Assembly (NCBI GenBank): GCA_018882585.1
Contig: VFFB01000013.1
Location: 1 to 36,642 of the forward strand
Direction: 5' to 3'
Length of the DNA: 36,642 bases
Source of the DNA: Candidatus Kapaibacterium sp.
GTDB lineage: Bacteria; Bacteroidota; Ignavibacteria; Kapaibacteriales; Kapaibacteriaceae
A program made the translations under genes and the position numbers. This document shows positions 1 to 8,362 of the stretch, piece by piece. The notes beneath the pieces are model-generated. The model saw nothing but the letters and a program-made list of their open reading frames with translations. It did no database searches and was not told where the DNA came from. Each line of letters starts with the position of its first letter. Position 1 is the first letter of the stretch.

Positions 1-291
1 TTCTTCGACGATCTCGCGCACCGTCTTACCGGCGTCGAACTCAGGCTCCTGCGGCAGATAGCCAAAGGTGACGTCCTTGTTCTTCGTGATCTGTCCAAGG
101 TAGTCTTCGTCGAGTCCAGCGATGATGCGAAGCAGCGTGGACTTCCCTGCCCCATTCAAACCCAGCACGCCGATCTTGGCGCCGTAGAAGAATGACAGGT
201 AGATGTCTCGCAGTACTTGTCGGTTAGGCTTGTGCACCTTACCGACACCGACCATGGAGAAGATGATCTTGTTGGGTTCCGTTACCGGCAT
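1..291 (-). CDS. ettA: Energy-dependent translational throttle protein EttA, N-terminal part (cut by window edge)
   Basis: Only the first 97 codons are present; the gene runs off the left edge. EttA is an ABC-F ATPase that binds the ribosomal E site and gates entry into elongation according to the ATP/ADP ratio. The visible part starts MPVTEPNKIIFSM, carries GAKIGVLGLNGAGKSTLL (Walker A of the first ATPase domain, about residues 37-54) and then RIIAGLD and FGYLPQEP, which is the EttA arrangement rather than that of Uup or YheS. The start at 291 is supported by an AAGG ribosome-binding site about 8 bases upstream. It is divergent from the membrane protein at 383. The Walker B motifs, the arm insertion and the second ATPase domain lie outside the window and cannot be checked. 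Confidence 0.9.
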   Translation of the reverse strand, partial: MPVTEPNKIIFSMVGVGKVHKPNRQVLRDIYLSFFYGAKIGVLGLNGAGKSTLLRIIAGLDEDYLGQITKNKDVTFGYLPQEPEFDAGKTVREIVEE

Positions 292-346
292 TATGACCTT
301 CAGGGGGATGGTGTGAATGGCGAAAATACGGGAAATGGCGGCGCCG

Positions 347-354
347 TACCTTTG
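347..354 (+). promoter_or_regulatory. Bacteroidota-type -7 promoter element TACCTTTG
   Basis: TACCTTTG matches the TAnnTTTG element of Bacteroidota housekeeping promoters exactly. It lies 28 bases before the chosen ATG at 383, leaving room for a transcription start and the AGGAGGG ribosome-binding site at 369-375. I see no clear TTG-type -33 element, so the call rests on this element and its position. Confidence 0.5.
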
Positions 355-382
355 CGGACAGCGTTTGCAGGAGGGTATGACG

Positions 383-988
383 ATGACGACGTGGAAGAAC
401 GTGTGGACCGACCGGGAATTGTTGGTCCGTGGTGCCGTGAGTCTGCTCGGTCTGATCGCGGCTGTTTATGCCTATGGACCGTTTTTGGCCCGCGTCGAAC
501 TCCGGCGTGGTGTGGCCTTTGTAGACCCCGTCCACATTCTGTTTGCCCCTATTGACCTGACCTGGATCACGTTTACCATGGTGTATGGGGCAGGGCTGGC
601 CGCTGCCGCGTTACTGCTTCGTCGACCTGCATCGCTCATGTGGGCCATGCAGGCCTATACCCTGCATGTGGTGTTCCGCATGATGATGATGTGGGCACTG
701 CCGCTGGATCCTCCGGCAACGATGATCCCGCTGACGGATCCTGTTGCGTCAGCCTTTACGGGAGCCGGCGCTCCGCTTACGCGAGATCTGTTCTACAGCG
801 GCCACGTCGGCACTCTTGTTGTGCTCAGCATGGTGCTGCCGCAGCAGTGGGCCAGACGGGTCTTGGCCGCGATGAGCGTTGCACTTGGTGTTGTGCTGAT
901 CGCACAGCATGTCCATTACACGGTCGACGTACTCGTGGCCCCCTTCGTTGCGGCAGCTGCAGCACGTCTTACGCGAACCTCAGCGTGA
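383..988 (+). CDS. PAP2-like integral membrane protein of the sphingomyelin synthase type
   Basis: 201 residues with about six hydrophobic membrane segments. The signature is RDLFYSGHVG (His141) followed by HVHYTVDV (His178, Asp182). This is the sphingomyelin synthase / PAP2_C layout, in which SGH is followed by HYTxDV and the His-His-Asp triad transfers a phospho-head group between lipids. The His-to-Asp spacing of four matches eukaryotic sphingomyelin synthases. An earlier ATG at 317 would place the promoter element and the ribosome-binding site inside the gene. ATG 383 sits 7 bases after AGGAGGG and is preferred; ATG 377 is too close. Its stop overlaps the stop of the convergent formimidoylglutamase by 9 bases. 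It could instead be a general lipid phosphatase or phosphotransferase; the substrate is not visible from sequence. Confidence 0.75.
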   Translation: MTTWKNVWTDRELLVRGAVSLLGLIAAVYAYGPFLARVELRRGVAFVDPVHILFAPIDLTWITFTMVYGAGLAAAALLLRRPASLMWAMQAYTLHVVFRMMMMWALPLDPPATMIPLTDPVASAFTGAGAPLTRDLFYSGHVGTLVVLSMVLPQQWARRVLAAMSVALGVVLIAQHVHYTVDVLVAPFVAAAAARLTRTSA

Positions 989-1927
989 TCGCAATCGGTC
1001 GGCGATGCCGGCCAGCACTTCCATGATCATCGTGGCCGCAAGTTTGGCCGTCCGATTGTCGACATCATAGGCTGGGTTGAGCTCTACCACGTCCATGGCT
1101 GTGAGCGTGGCGTTACGTCCAATCTGTCGCAGACAGTATCCAAGTTCGTGCGGAGCAAATCCATCGGCTGCCGGGGCGCTTACGCCGGGGGCATAGGCCG
1201 AGGCAAAGGCATCCATGTCAAGCGACACGTACGACGTCCCGGTCGATGTCAGCACGGCCATGGCCCGATCCCACGCGGCCGCGATGCCGCGGCGGCGCAC
1301 ATCGTCGAGCATCAGAACGGTCGCACCGTGGCCCGACAGGAAGTCAAGGTGTGCTTTCGCAACGGCATGATGCTGAAGCCCGAACTCTACGAAGGCAGCC
1401 GGTGCCAGCGCTGATGTTGTTGCCGTGAGCATCTGATAGAAGGGCGAACCTGAGTGCGCTCGAGAGCCGTCGATCAACGGTCGCACATCGGCGTGAGCGT
1501 CGATGTTCGCCACACCGTAAAGCTCGCCGCGCCTGTCGAGTGCTCGAATCGTCGGCCAGGCCGTGTCGTGTCCACCACCAAGCATGATGGGCAGTCGACC
1601 ATTCGCCAGGTGACGATAGACAACGTCTTCCTGCTCGTCGTGGATCTGCTCGAGGGTCTTTCCTTCGGTGTGCACGTCGCCGGCATCAACGATGGCAAGG
1701 CGTCCGTCGCGCACCACATCTATCACGGCCGACGTTGCCAGCTTGAAGAGTTGTTCGCGGATCGCCGCAGGAGCGGCGGCCGCGCCAGGACGTCCGCCGT
1801 TGCGTTCGACGCCGATATGTTGTGGCACACCGACGATGACAACGGTCAGCGCGTCTGCCGGCACCGCTTGCAGCGGCACCAGCAGATCGCCAACGCGAGG
1901 GTCATGTTCGGGATCCCGAGAGTACAT
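980..1927 (-). CDS. hutG: Formimidoylglutamase / arginase-family ureohydrolase
   Basis: 315 residues of the binuclear-manganese ureohydrolase fold. Metal ligands are visible in GGGHD (His120), NIDAHAD (Asp143, His145, Asp147) and SLDMDAF (Asp237, Asp239). The wording NIDAHADVRP followed by HSGSPF is closer to HutG, which hydrolyses formimidoylglutamate to glutamate and formamide in histidine breakdown, than to agmatinase or arginase. A longer reading from 1978 is possible, but the ATG at 1927 shares one base with the stop of the upstream T9SS gene (TGATG), implying translational re-initiation, and gives the usual family length. No hutH, hutU or hutI gene is in the window, so the pathway role is inferred from the sequence alone. 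Confidence 0.75.
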   Translation of the reverse strand: MYSRDPEHDPRVGDLLVPLQAVPADALTVVIVGVPQHIGVERNGGRPGAAAAPAAIREQLFKLATSAVIDVVRDGRLAIVDAGDVHTEGKTLEQIHDEQEDVVYRHLANGRLPIMLGGGHDTAWPTIRALDRRGELYGVANIDAHADVRPLIDGSRAHSGSPFYQMLTATTSALAPAAFVEFGLQHHAVAKAHLDFLSGHGATVLMLDDVRRRGIAAAWDRAMAVLTSTGTSYVSLDMDAFASAYAPGVSAPAADGFAPHELGYCLRQIGRNATLTAMDVVELNPAYDVDNRTAKLAATMIMEVLAGIADRLRSR

Positions 1928-4900
1928 CAGCGCGCAACAACGAAGGGTACCGACGTGATACCCGTCGGTGTTTCGCATACCAGCGTGTACGTTCCGGCAC
2001 CCATGCCCTCGGGCATGGTGTACCGAAGCGCCGTCGATGCAGGTACGCCGTCGAAGACGACGGCCCTTGTTCGGCCCAGGATGTCGACCACCGAAAGCCG
2101 GATCGACGATGGCACATCGGTGAGTTCGATCACGGCCTCGCCCATGTCAGTAATGGGATTAGGCACCACCGAAATAGCTGCCACTTCTTCGGGCATCATA
2201 TCGTTCACCGATGACGACGTTGTCGCTTCGCCTACCAGTCGGATCGTCTTGGTTGGTGTCCGCATGTCATTGCTCTCGATCCGCAGCGTGCCCGTACGAC
2301 GTCCGGCATCGGCCGACGAGAATTCGACCTCCATCTCGAGCGTATCACCGACTTGGAGCGTAAGACCGCCCGATGTATCGCGCGAGAACTTCGTGATCGT
2401 GAAGTAACTCTTGAGTGACGATGCCATGATCTTCGTGATCTTCAGAGCCTTGGCATTCGCAGCTGTAACACGCACGGTACGCGTTGCCTTGCCTGCGGGC
2501 GCTACCTTGCCAAAGTCCAACGTGTCGGCCGACGTAGCGATCGTTGGCTTGGGCGCCACGCTGAACTGATGCCACACGCGGTTTCCGAAGTCAGGGTCGA
2601 AGTTTATCAGCGGAAGGTTGCCGGAGCGCAGCGCCAGGCTACCCGATCCAAGCTGACTGCGTAGGAACCAGAAGTCAAGACCGTAGCCAAGACGGTTCTC
2701 GAAGATGAACTCGTAGCAGCCGTCATCCAGCTTGTAGGTAAGCTCATACAGTTTATTGCTTTCAAGGTTCGAACCCGAAGCAACCGTCGTTCCGTCGATC
2801 TTCTTGAGCGACCAGCTGTACTGCTCATTCGCAAAGTTGTTCGTCTTGAGCGCAATGGTCAGATCATTGTAGTACGCGGGTGCCGGTTCGTACGTTGTGG
2901 TCAGAGCGTCATTCGCGGCATATTCATCGGCACCACCATTCGGAGCTGTCACCGTGACGCGGAACGTCGTCTTTTCTTCGCTACCGCCCCATGCGGGTAT
3001 CGGCAATGCGATGGTGTCTTTCGCAAGGAAGGGCAATGACCCTTTCCAGTCGAAGGTAGAGGGAGCAGCCCCATCAACACCGTATTCGATCTTCAACCCG
3101 GTCAGGGTCTTCTCGCCACGGTTCTGGATCACGATGACGGGATTGCCGCAGATCGGATTCTGTCGGCTGTACAGCTCCCATGTATTCGGACTGATGATCT
3201 GGTCGACGGCGGCGTCGAGCTTATGGTTGACGTTGCCATAGCCGATCAACTGTGCCGAAACGACCCAGTCGCCCCAGTTCTCGGCAGTCGTGTCGGGCTT
3301 GATGCCGTAGTCGATCGTGTTGACCTTGCCGGGCGTGATCCACTGCGTGATCTCGTGATCGTACTGATCGACCGGGGCACCCGGACACCATGCGGTACGG
3401 TCGATCAGCCAGGTTCCACCTTGCGGATAGACCGGATTATCGCCACATTCCTTCCACAACAGCCACTCGCTGCGTTTCACGCCATTCACGGAAATGTTGT
3501 GGAAGCGCTGACAGAACTCTGCGCACTGCGTGGGGTTGTCAAAGCCGTGTCCGCTCGACCACGTCTTCACCCGGAAGTTTGTGGCGTCGGCAACAATTGG
3601 CACATCGACCGGCGCAAGAGCCTTATCCTGAAGGATACTATTGAATGACGCACCATAGACGCCCCAGAGTTGGTCGATCTGCTTGACGTCACGGATGGGC
3701 GTGCCTTTGATGAAGACGAAGGTCAGGTCAATGAGCTCCTGCTGGTTGCCGGCGCTGATCGTAACGTTATCACGAAGGATTGGCGCGTAGTCGGTGACAT
3801 CGTAGATCCACTTGAAGCCATTGGGACCGAGGTCCAGCCCGATGCCGTATGGTGTGATGTAGCGACCGATCTCCCATGTCACGATAGGGCTGTAGTAGGT
3901 GCGGCTCTTCTTCCGTAACGTCTCGACCGCAGGTACGCTGATCGAATCCTGGATCACACCGAATTCATCGGTGATAACGTACGTGCCGGCAAGTTGGACC
4001 AGAATGGTGTCCGTTGGCACGCTGGGATGATCTGCAGCATCAGGACGATAAATGCGGGACTCGACAGGACGATCATACAGGATCACACTCGTCATCTTAG
4101 CTTCGATCTCGAATTCAATGTCACGGCGCGTCGATGTCGTCGTCACGTCGCCGGTCTCGAATCCCATGACCGGACGTGATCCATTGCTGGCCGTCATATA
4201 GCCGAGTTCGGCATCGTGCAGTCGGGTGCGGGTAGGACGACCCACCATTTGTCCATGGTATCCCGACGACGACATGTCGCGTGCCACGGCGGGGTCATTG
4301 TCATTCTCGGCCGTAAAGTAGGCGATCAGATTGTCGTAAAGCGGATGCGAAGGAGTGATCGAACGATGCATGTAGGACTTGATGTCGTTCGAATCAAGCG
4401 CCTTGTTCCACACCTGGAACTCGTCGAGCAGGCCCTCGTACGAAGCAGAGCCGCCCGAGCCGATCAGGAACTTGCGAATGCCTTTCATCGAGCGTGTCTT
4501 GCCATTCCCTTCGTGGAAGAGTTTACCATTGCAGTACACTCGCATGATGCCAGAAGCCGACTTCGTAAAGGCCCAATGGTTCCACTGTCCTTCAAATGAC
4601 TCAACAGGCGCGGCCTTTTCGATCCGGTCGACCGCACCGTCTGCCGGATTGTATCCGCAATCCCAGTATACCGTGCCATTATCCCACGGAAGGTGAATGT
4701 TCACCACGCGACGGCCTGCCGAGTCGTATGCTTCCATCGTGTTATGTGCAAGGGGCATCTTCTTTGCATCGCCCCATGACCAGAAGGCAATGGTGATCTC
4801 GTTCGAGAGCTCGGTACCGATCGTCGAGTCAACAACGATCACATCACCATTCGTAAACGAGTAAGCGTACCGCGAGGCATCCGTCGTCAGACCATTACCG

Positions 4901-5706
4901 GCTGACGCTTCAATGGCAACCGGCTGCAGCGCCGATGTACCAAGGCATGCGATATCGACCACGATATCCGACGTACCATCCCACGTAAAGGGAGTGGTAA
5001 GGGGCAGCGGTTGCAGACTGTCGCCGAACGTCACTGACCGCCGGATCACGGTCGTGAAGCCGGCGTTGTCAAGCATACGCGGCAGCACGGCGTTGGCCTC
5101 CAGCTTCATCGCCACGGTGAACATGGTAGCTGTTACGCCGGCGCGACCGCGAAGGCGAATGCCTTTGATGGCACCAGCCGACAGCCCTGCGGCAGAGAGT
5201 TCCGAGGCCTTCCAGATGTAGCGGGCACGGCTACCCTGAGGATCCAGGATTGCCGTGTTGTTCTGGCCGCCGCTACCCACCGTCACCCAATCGCCGGTTG
5301 CTCCGGCAGCACGGGTAGCTGTGAACGTGCGGAATCGACGTCGTAGCGGGACGGGCGTCGTGCGATATGGCAGCGAGTCGGGCGTGGATCGACGAACGAC
5401 GTAGTTCACCTGCGACAGTTGCGTCGAGTCATACTCGCCCGTCGAATCGGTCACGAAGGTATACGTAAGATAGTCCCACTCGCCACAGTCGAAGCGGTCC
5501 TGCGTTGTGCGCGGGTCGCACTTCAGTGTGTACTCCATCAGCACCTTCTCGTAGCGCTGCTTGGGCGGAAACTGCCACGTGCCGGAGCGCTTCGTGATAT
5601 CATCGAAGGTCAGCGTCTTGACGCGAATGGTGTCACCGGCAATGGCGGCAACCGTACAAGCGATTGCGACAGCCAGGGTGATCGAGAGACGGAAGCCGAG
5701 GTGCAT
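1927..5706 (-). CDS. Giant secreted PNGase F-like protein with LamG domain and T9SS sorting domain
   Basis: 1259 residues. A signal peptide occupies about residues 1-24. Residues 25-120 include the CDPRTTQDRFDCGEWDYL stretch typical of PNGase F N-terminal-like domains in Bacteroidota. Residues about 298-450 form a LamG/concanavalin fold (FEGQWNHWAF, GLLDEFQVWNKAL). Residues about 575-800 resemble the PNGase F catalytic region (GHGFDNPTQCAEFCQRFH, NPVYPQGGTWLIDRTAWCPG). A CARDB-like stretch follows, then an ASH-like domain about 1056-1162 (DTLDFGKVAP), then a type A T9SS C-terminal domain from about 1172 (VVPNPITD, DILGR). The family suggests removal of N-glycans or binding of glycoprotein at the surface; activity is unproven. 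GGAG lies 7 bases before the ATG. It has its own promoter-like element and is coupled to hutG downstream. Confidence 0.85.
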   Translation of the reverse strand: MHLGFRLSITLAVAIACTVAAIAGDTIRVKTLTFDDITKRSGTWQFPPKQRYEKVLMEYTLKCDPRTTQDRFDCGEWDYLTYTFVTDSTGEYDSTQLSQVNYVVRRSTPDSLPYRTTPVPLRRRFRTFTATRAAGATGDWVTVGSGGQNNTAILDPQGSRARYIWKASELSAAGLSAGAIKGIRLRGRAGVTATMFTVAMKLEANAVLPRMLDNAGFTTVIRRSVTFGDSLQPLPLTTPFTWDGTSDIVVDIACLGTSALQPVAIEASAGNGLTTDASRYAYSFTNGDVIVVDSTIGTELSNEITIAFWSWGDAKKMPLAHNTMEAYDSAGRRVVNIHLPWDNGTVYWDCGYNPADGAVDRIEKAAPVESFEGQWNHWAFTKSASGIMRVYCNGKLFHEGNGKTRSMKGIRKFLIGSGGSASYEGLLDEFQVWNKALDSNDIKSYMHRSITPSHPLYDNLIAYFTAENDNDPAVARDMSSSGYHGQMVGRPTRTRLHDAELGYMTASNGSRPVMGFETGDVTTTSTRRDIEFEIEAKMTSVILYDRPVESRIYRPDAADHPSVPTDTILVQLAGTYVITDEFGVIQDSISVPAVETLRKKSRTYYSPIVTWEIGRYITPYGIGLDLGPNGFKWIYDVTDYAPILRDNVTISAGNQQELIDLTFVFIKGTPIRDVKQIDQLWGVYGASFNSILQDKALAPVDVPIVADATNFRVKTWSSGHGFDNPTQCAEFCQRFHNISVNGVKRSEWLLWKECGDNPVYPQGGTWLIDRTAWCPGAPVDQYDHEITQWITPGKVNTIDYGIKPDTTAENWGDWVVSAQLIGYGNVNHKLDAAVDQIISPNTWELYSRQNPICGNPVIVIQNRGEKTLTGLKIEYGVDGAAPSTFDWKGSLPFLAKDTIALPIPAWGGSEEKTTFRVTVTAPNGGADEYAANDALTTTYEPAPAYYNDLTIALKTNNFANEQYSWSLKKIDGTTVASGSNLESNKLYELTYKLDDGCYEFIFENRLGYGLDFWFLRSQLGSGSLALRSGNLPLINFDPDFGNRVWHQFSVAPKPTIATSADTLDFGKVAPAGKATRTVRVTAANAKALKITKIMASSLKSYFTITKFSRDTSGGLTLQVGDTLEMEVEFSSADAGRRTGTLRIESNDMRTPTKTIRLVGEATTSSSVNDMMPEEVAAISVVPNPITDMGEAVIELTDVPSSIRLSVVDILGRTRAVVFDGVPASTALRYTMPEGMGAGTYTLVCETPTGITSVPFVVAR

Positions 5707-5727
5707 GCGTTATCTCCAAGTGAAGGG

Positions 5728-5748
5728 CTGAAAATACGCATGCAAGCC
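5728..5748 (-). promoter_or_regulatory. Promoter-like element before the PNGase F-like gene
   Basis: On the minus strand this reads GCTTGCATGCGTATTTTCAG. Its first 13 bases (GCTTGCATGCGTA) are identical to bases just upstream of the TonB receptor gene at 13757, where they run directly into TAGTTTTG. The T-rich part here (TATTTTCA) is a poorer match to TAnnTTTG. The position, about 25-40 bases before the ATG at 5706, fits a promoter. Confidence 0.45.
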
Positions 5749-5751
5749 GAT

Positions 5752-6516
5752 TCAGTGTCGCGCTACACCACCGTCAACATTGATGGTCTGCCCCGTAATG
5801 ATGCCCGATGCCGGCAGGGCCAGAAAGGCGACCACGTTGGCAATATCTTCGGGCTCGTCGGCACGGTGAACTGCCTGCGCCGGCAGGATACTCTCAAGGA
5901 TGGACTGTGAAACGGCATCACCTGCCGGACGTTGCGTGGCCGTAAGGCCAACAGAGATGGTGTTGATCGTGATGCCGTGCTTGCCGACTTCCGAGGCCAG
6001 CGATCGCGTGAGGCCGATCACGCCCATCTTTGCCGTTACATAATGCGTCAGGTAAGGCGTTCCGAGCCATACCGTGTCCGACGAGAACGAGATGATGCGT
6101 CCGAATCCGGCCTTCTTCATGTGCGGCAGCACGGCACGGATCGTAAAGTAGAGCGAGTCAAGTGTGAGCCGCATCGTGCACGTCCACTCGTCATACGTTA
6201 GCAGGTCGAACGGCAGTTCGCTGTAATGACCAACGTTATGTACCAGAATGTCGATTCGACCAAAGCGGCTCATTGTGGCTGCGACCATTGCTGCAACGGA
6301 ATCCGGATTGGTCACATCGACCTGCACGACCAGGACCTCGGCCCCGATGGCGCGCACGGCATCGGCCGTTGCCGACGCATCGGCAACATCGGCAATGACG
6401 ATGCTGGCACCCTCTTCGGCAAGACGCTCGCAGAACGCCCTGCCGTTGCCGATGGCTGCACCAGTGACGATGGCGACGCGGCCGTGAAGGCCGCGTTCAA
6501 ACTCATGAAGCTGCAT
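5752..6516 (-). CDS. Short-chain dehydrogenase/reductase (FabG-like)
   Basis: 254 residues of the classical SDR fold. The NAD(P)-binding TGAAIGNG is at residues 18-25, HNVG replaces the usual NNAG near residue 94, and the catalytic Ser146, Tyr159 and Lys163 are present (SSDTVW, YVTAK). GITINTI and TGQTINVDGG near the C-terminus are FabG-like. The fourth member of the classical tetrad, the Asn in the WxxxxxxN helix, appears to be Thr118. The gene begins 3 bases after the stop of the serine palmitoyltransferase-like gene, so they are almost certainly co-transcribed. That neighbour makes 3-ketosphinganine reduction a reasonable idea, but an ordinary 3-oxoacyl-ACP or sugar reductase is equally compatible with the sequence. 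Confidence 0.85.
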   Translation of the reverse strand: MQLHEFERGLHGRVAIVTGAAIGNGRAFCERLAEEGASIVIADVADASATADAVRAIGAEVLVVQVDVTNPDSVAAMVAATMSRFGRIDILVHNVGHYSELPFDLLTYDEWTCTMRLTLDSLYFTIRAVLPHMKKAGFGRIISFSSDTVWLGTPYLTHYVTAKMGVIGLTRSLASEVGKHGITINTISVGLTATQRPAGDAVSQSILESILPAQAVHRADEPEDIANVVAFLALPASGIITGQTINVDGGVARH

Positions 6517-6519
6517 GCA

Positions 6520-7716
6520 TCAACCTTCGATGATACCCAGCTCGCGTCCCACCTGCTGAAACACATTCAGAACGCCATCAAGGTGTTCGGCTTCGTGCGT
6601 GGACATGTAGCTGGTACGAAGCATGGACAACGTTGGCGGTACACCCGGCGGGATGAAGGCGTTGACAAACACGCCGGCATCGTACAGCTTGCGCCAGAAC
6701 ACAAGTGTCTTCTCGACGTCGCCCAGCACGACCGGCACGATGCCTGTGCGGGAGTCGATCACATGGAATCCCAGGGCGCTCAGACCGTCGCGCATCCTGT
6801 CGGCGTTGGCTATGAGTTTGTCGATGCGCCACGGCTCCTTCTCGACGATGTCGAGGGCTGTCAGCGCCGCCGCCACCGAGGCCGGCGTAGGCGAGGCACT
6901 GAAGATCAGGGCCGGCGAATGGTGCTTCAGATAGTTGATCACGCGCTCTGGTCCTGCCACGAAGCCACCGAGCGAAGCGAAGGTCTTCGAAAACGTGCCC
7001 ATCGTCAGGTCGGCCTTGTGTGTCAGCCCGAAGTGGCTTGCCGTGCCCCTTCCACCAACACCGACGACTCCCGTACCGTGGGCATCGTCGACAAGGATGC
7101 GGGCGCCATACTTCTCGGCGACGGTGACCATGTCGGGGAGATTGACGAGCTCGCCGGACACGCTGAAGACGCCGTCGGTAACGATGAATTTGCCTGCGTC
7201 TTCGGGTAGTTTGGACATGACCCTGTCCAAGTCTTCCATGTCGTTATGCTTGTACCGTACGAACTCGGCAAATCCGCCCTTTGCCAGCATGCATCCGTTG
7301 ATGATGCAGGCGTGGTTCTCTTTGTCGGAGATGACGTAGTCGCCCTTGCCTACAAGACCGCTGATGACGCCAAGAGCCGTCTGATAGCCTGTCGAGAACA
7401 GGAGCACGTCCTCGTAGCCAAGATAGGCGGCCAAGCGTTTCTCGAGTTCGACGTGCAAGTTGATCGTACCTGTCAGATAGCGCGATCCCGAGCACCCCGT
7501 ACCATAACGCGAGATGGCATCAACGGCAGCCTGCTTCACACGAGGATCTGCCGTCAGACCAAGATAGTTGTTCGACCCTGCCATGATGACCTTTCGGCCC
7601 TCGAGCATGACAACGGGTCCTTCGTTTTCTTCAACGGGCCGGAAGTACGGATACAGGCCCGCGGCCTTGATCTCGTCTGCACGGGTGAATTCGTAGCACT
7701 TCTGAAACAGATCCAT
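6520..7716 (-). CDS. spt: Serine palmitoyltransferase-like alpha-oxoamine synthase (PLP enzyme)
   Basis: 398 residues. Alpha-oxoamine synthases condense an amino acid with an acyl-CoA with loss of CO2. Visible features are GSNNYLGLT (49-55), [10 protein letters not shown] (72-81), the PLP-stacking His135 in KENHAC, VDDAHG (Asp210, His213) and the Schiff-base lysine in TFSKT (Lys244). The N-terminal [10 protein letters not shown] and [15 protein letters not shown], and the length of 398, match Bacteroidota serine palmitoyltransferases more closely than glycine acetyltransferase (Kbl) or BioF, which are the alternatives. A TTG at 7740 would extend it by eight residues, but AAGGAA lies 8 bases before ATG 7716. 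It lies 20 bases after yajQ and 3 bases before the SDR, in one operon. Confidence 0.72.
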   Translation of the reverse strand: MDLFQKCYEFTRADEIKAAGLYPYFRPVEENEGPVVMLEGRKVIMAGSNNYLGLTADPRVKQAAVDAISRYGTGCSGSRYLTGTINLHVELEKRLAAYLGYEDVLLFSTGYQTALGVISGLVGKGDYVISDKENHACIINGCMLAKGGFAEFVRYKHNDMEDLDRVMSKLPEDAGKFIVTDGVFSVSGELVNLPDMVTVAEKYGARILVDDAHGTGVVGVGGRGTASHFGLTHKADLTMGTFSKTFASLGGFVAGPERVINYLKHHSPALIFSASPTPASVAAALTALDIVEKEPWRIDKLIANADRMRDGLSALGFHVIDSRTGIVPVVLGDVEKTLVFWRKLYDAGVFVNAFIPPGVPPTLSMLRTSYMSTHEAEHLDGVLNVFQQVGRELGIIEG

Positions 7717-7736
7717 GGAGTGGTTCCTTATGATGT

Positions 7737-8234
7737 TCAACGCATGTTTTCGAACTGAACGGGAAAGCCGAGCGATGCGCTTCGCAAGGCACCCATTACG
7801 GCTTGGAGGTCGTCCTTGCTCTTTCCGGTGACCCGGACTTTTTCGTCCTGGATCTGAGCCGTGACCTTGAACTTGCCATCTTTGATAAGTGTGGTGATCT
7901 TCTTGGCATCTTCCTTGGAGAGTCCGCTACGCAGATTGATGATCTGACGCACCCGGCGACCGCTCATCAGCTCGACCTTCTGTTCGTCGAGCGCTTCGAC
8001 CGAGATGCCGCGCTTGATCATCTTTTGGACGATAATGTCGCGAATGGCAGTCACGAAGTGCTCACCATCGGCACGGATGGTGATCGTGCGCTTGGGACGA
8101 TCAAACTCGATCTCCTGGTTCGATCCCCGGAGGTCATAGCGATGCTCAGCTTCCTTGACAGCTTGATTTACGGCATTATCCGCCTCTTGCAGATCAACTT
8201 CGCTGACAATGTCAAATGAGTATGTCGATGCCAT
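7737..8234 (-). CDS. yajQ: YajQ family nucleotide-binding protein (DUF520)
   Basis: 165 residues, the full family length. It opens [16 protein letters not shown], has [14 protein letters not shown] and [13 protein letters not shown], and ends FPVQFENMR, all hallmark YajQ stretches. Members fold as two ferredoxin-like domains, bind nucleotides, and in Xanthomonas bind cyclic di-GMP; the role here is not known. AAGGAG lies 5 bases before the ATG. It is the first gene of a minus-strand operon continuing into the serine palmitoyltransferase-like gene and the SDR, an association that is positional only. Confidence 0.95.
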   Translation of the reverse strand: MASTYSFDIVSEVDLQEADNAVNQAVKEAEHRYDLRGSNQEIEFDRPKRTITIRADGEHFVTAIRDIIVQKMIKRGISVEALDEQKVELMSGRRVRQIINLRSGLSKEDAKKITTLIKDGKFKVTAQIQDEKVRVTGKSKDDLQAVMGALRSASLGFPVQFENMR

Positions 8235-8321
8235 AGTGCTCCTTGCTGCGAAGATAACGCCCAGCTCGTCATTCTTTGGTTGGGCGCACGATGTACGGTC
8301 TGATGTACCGATTTAATTGCG

Positions 8322-8329
8322 TAGTTCGC
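8322..8329 (+). promoter_or_regulatory. Promoter-like element TAGTTCGC before the SulP gene
   Basis: TAGTTCGC, preceded by TGCG, resembles the GCGTAGTTTTGC element of the TonB receptor gene. It lies about 34 bases before the ATG at 8363 and argues against the earlier in-frame starts, which would put it inside the coding region. Confidence 0.4.
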
Positions 8330-8362
8330 ATTCTAATCGGTCTTTCATCTCGTCAGCGCTCA

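Noticed and set aside
1454-2407. 317-codon plus-strand open frame
   Set aside because: Antisense to hutG and to the sorting domain of the PNGase F-like protein, both well supported.
6226-7209. 327-codon plus-strand open frame
   Set aside because: Antisense to the SDR and the serine palmitoyltransferase-like gene, which carry complete catalytic motifs.
6520-7716. Call as threonine-pathway glycine acetyltransferase (Kbl)
   Set aside because: No threonine dehydrogenase gene is adjacent, and the N-terminal and middle wording is closer to Bacteroidota serine palmitoyltransferases; Kbl is kept only as an alternative.
8249-8256. TATCTTCG (minus) as a yajQ promoter
   Set aside because: It ends about 15 bases before the ATG, so the transcript would start inside or after the AAGGAG ribosome-binding site.
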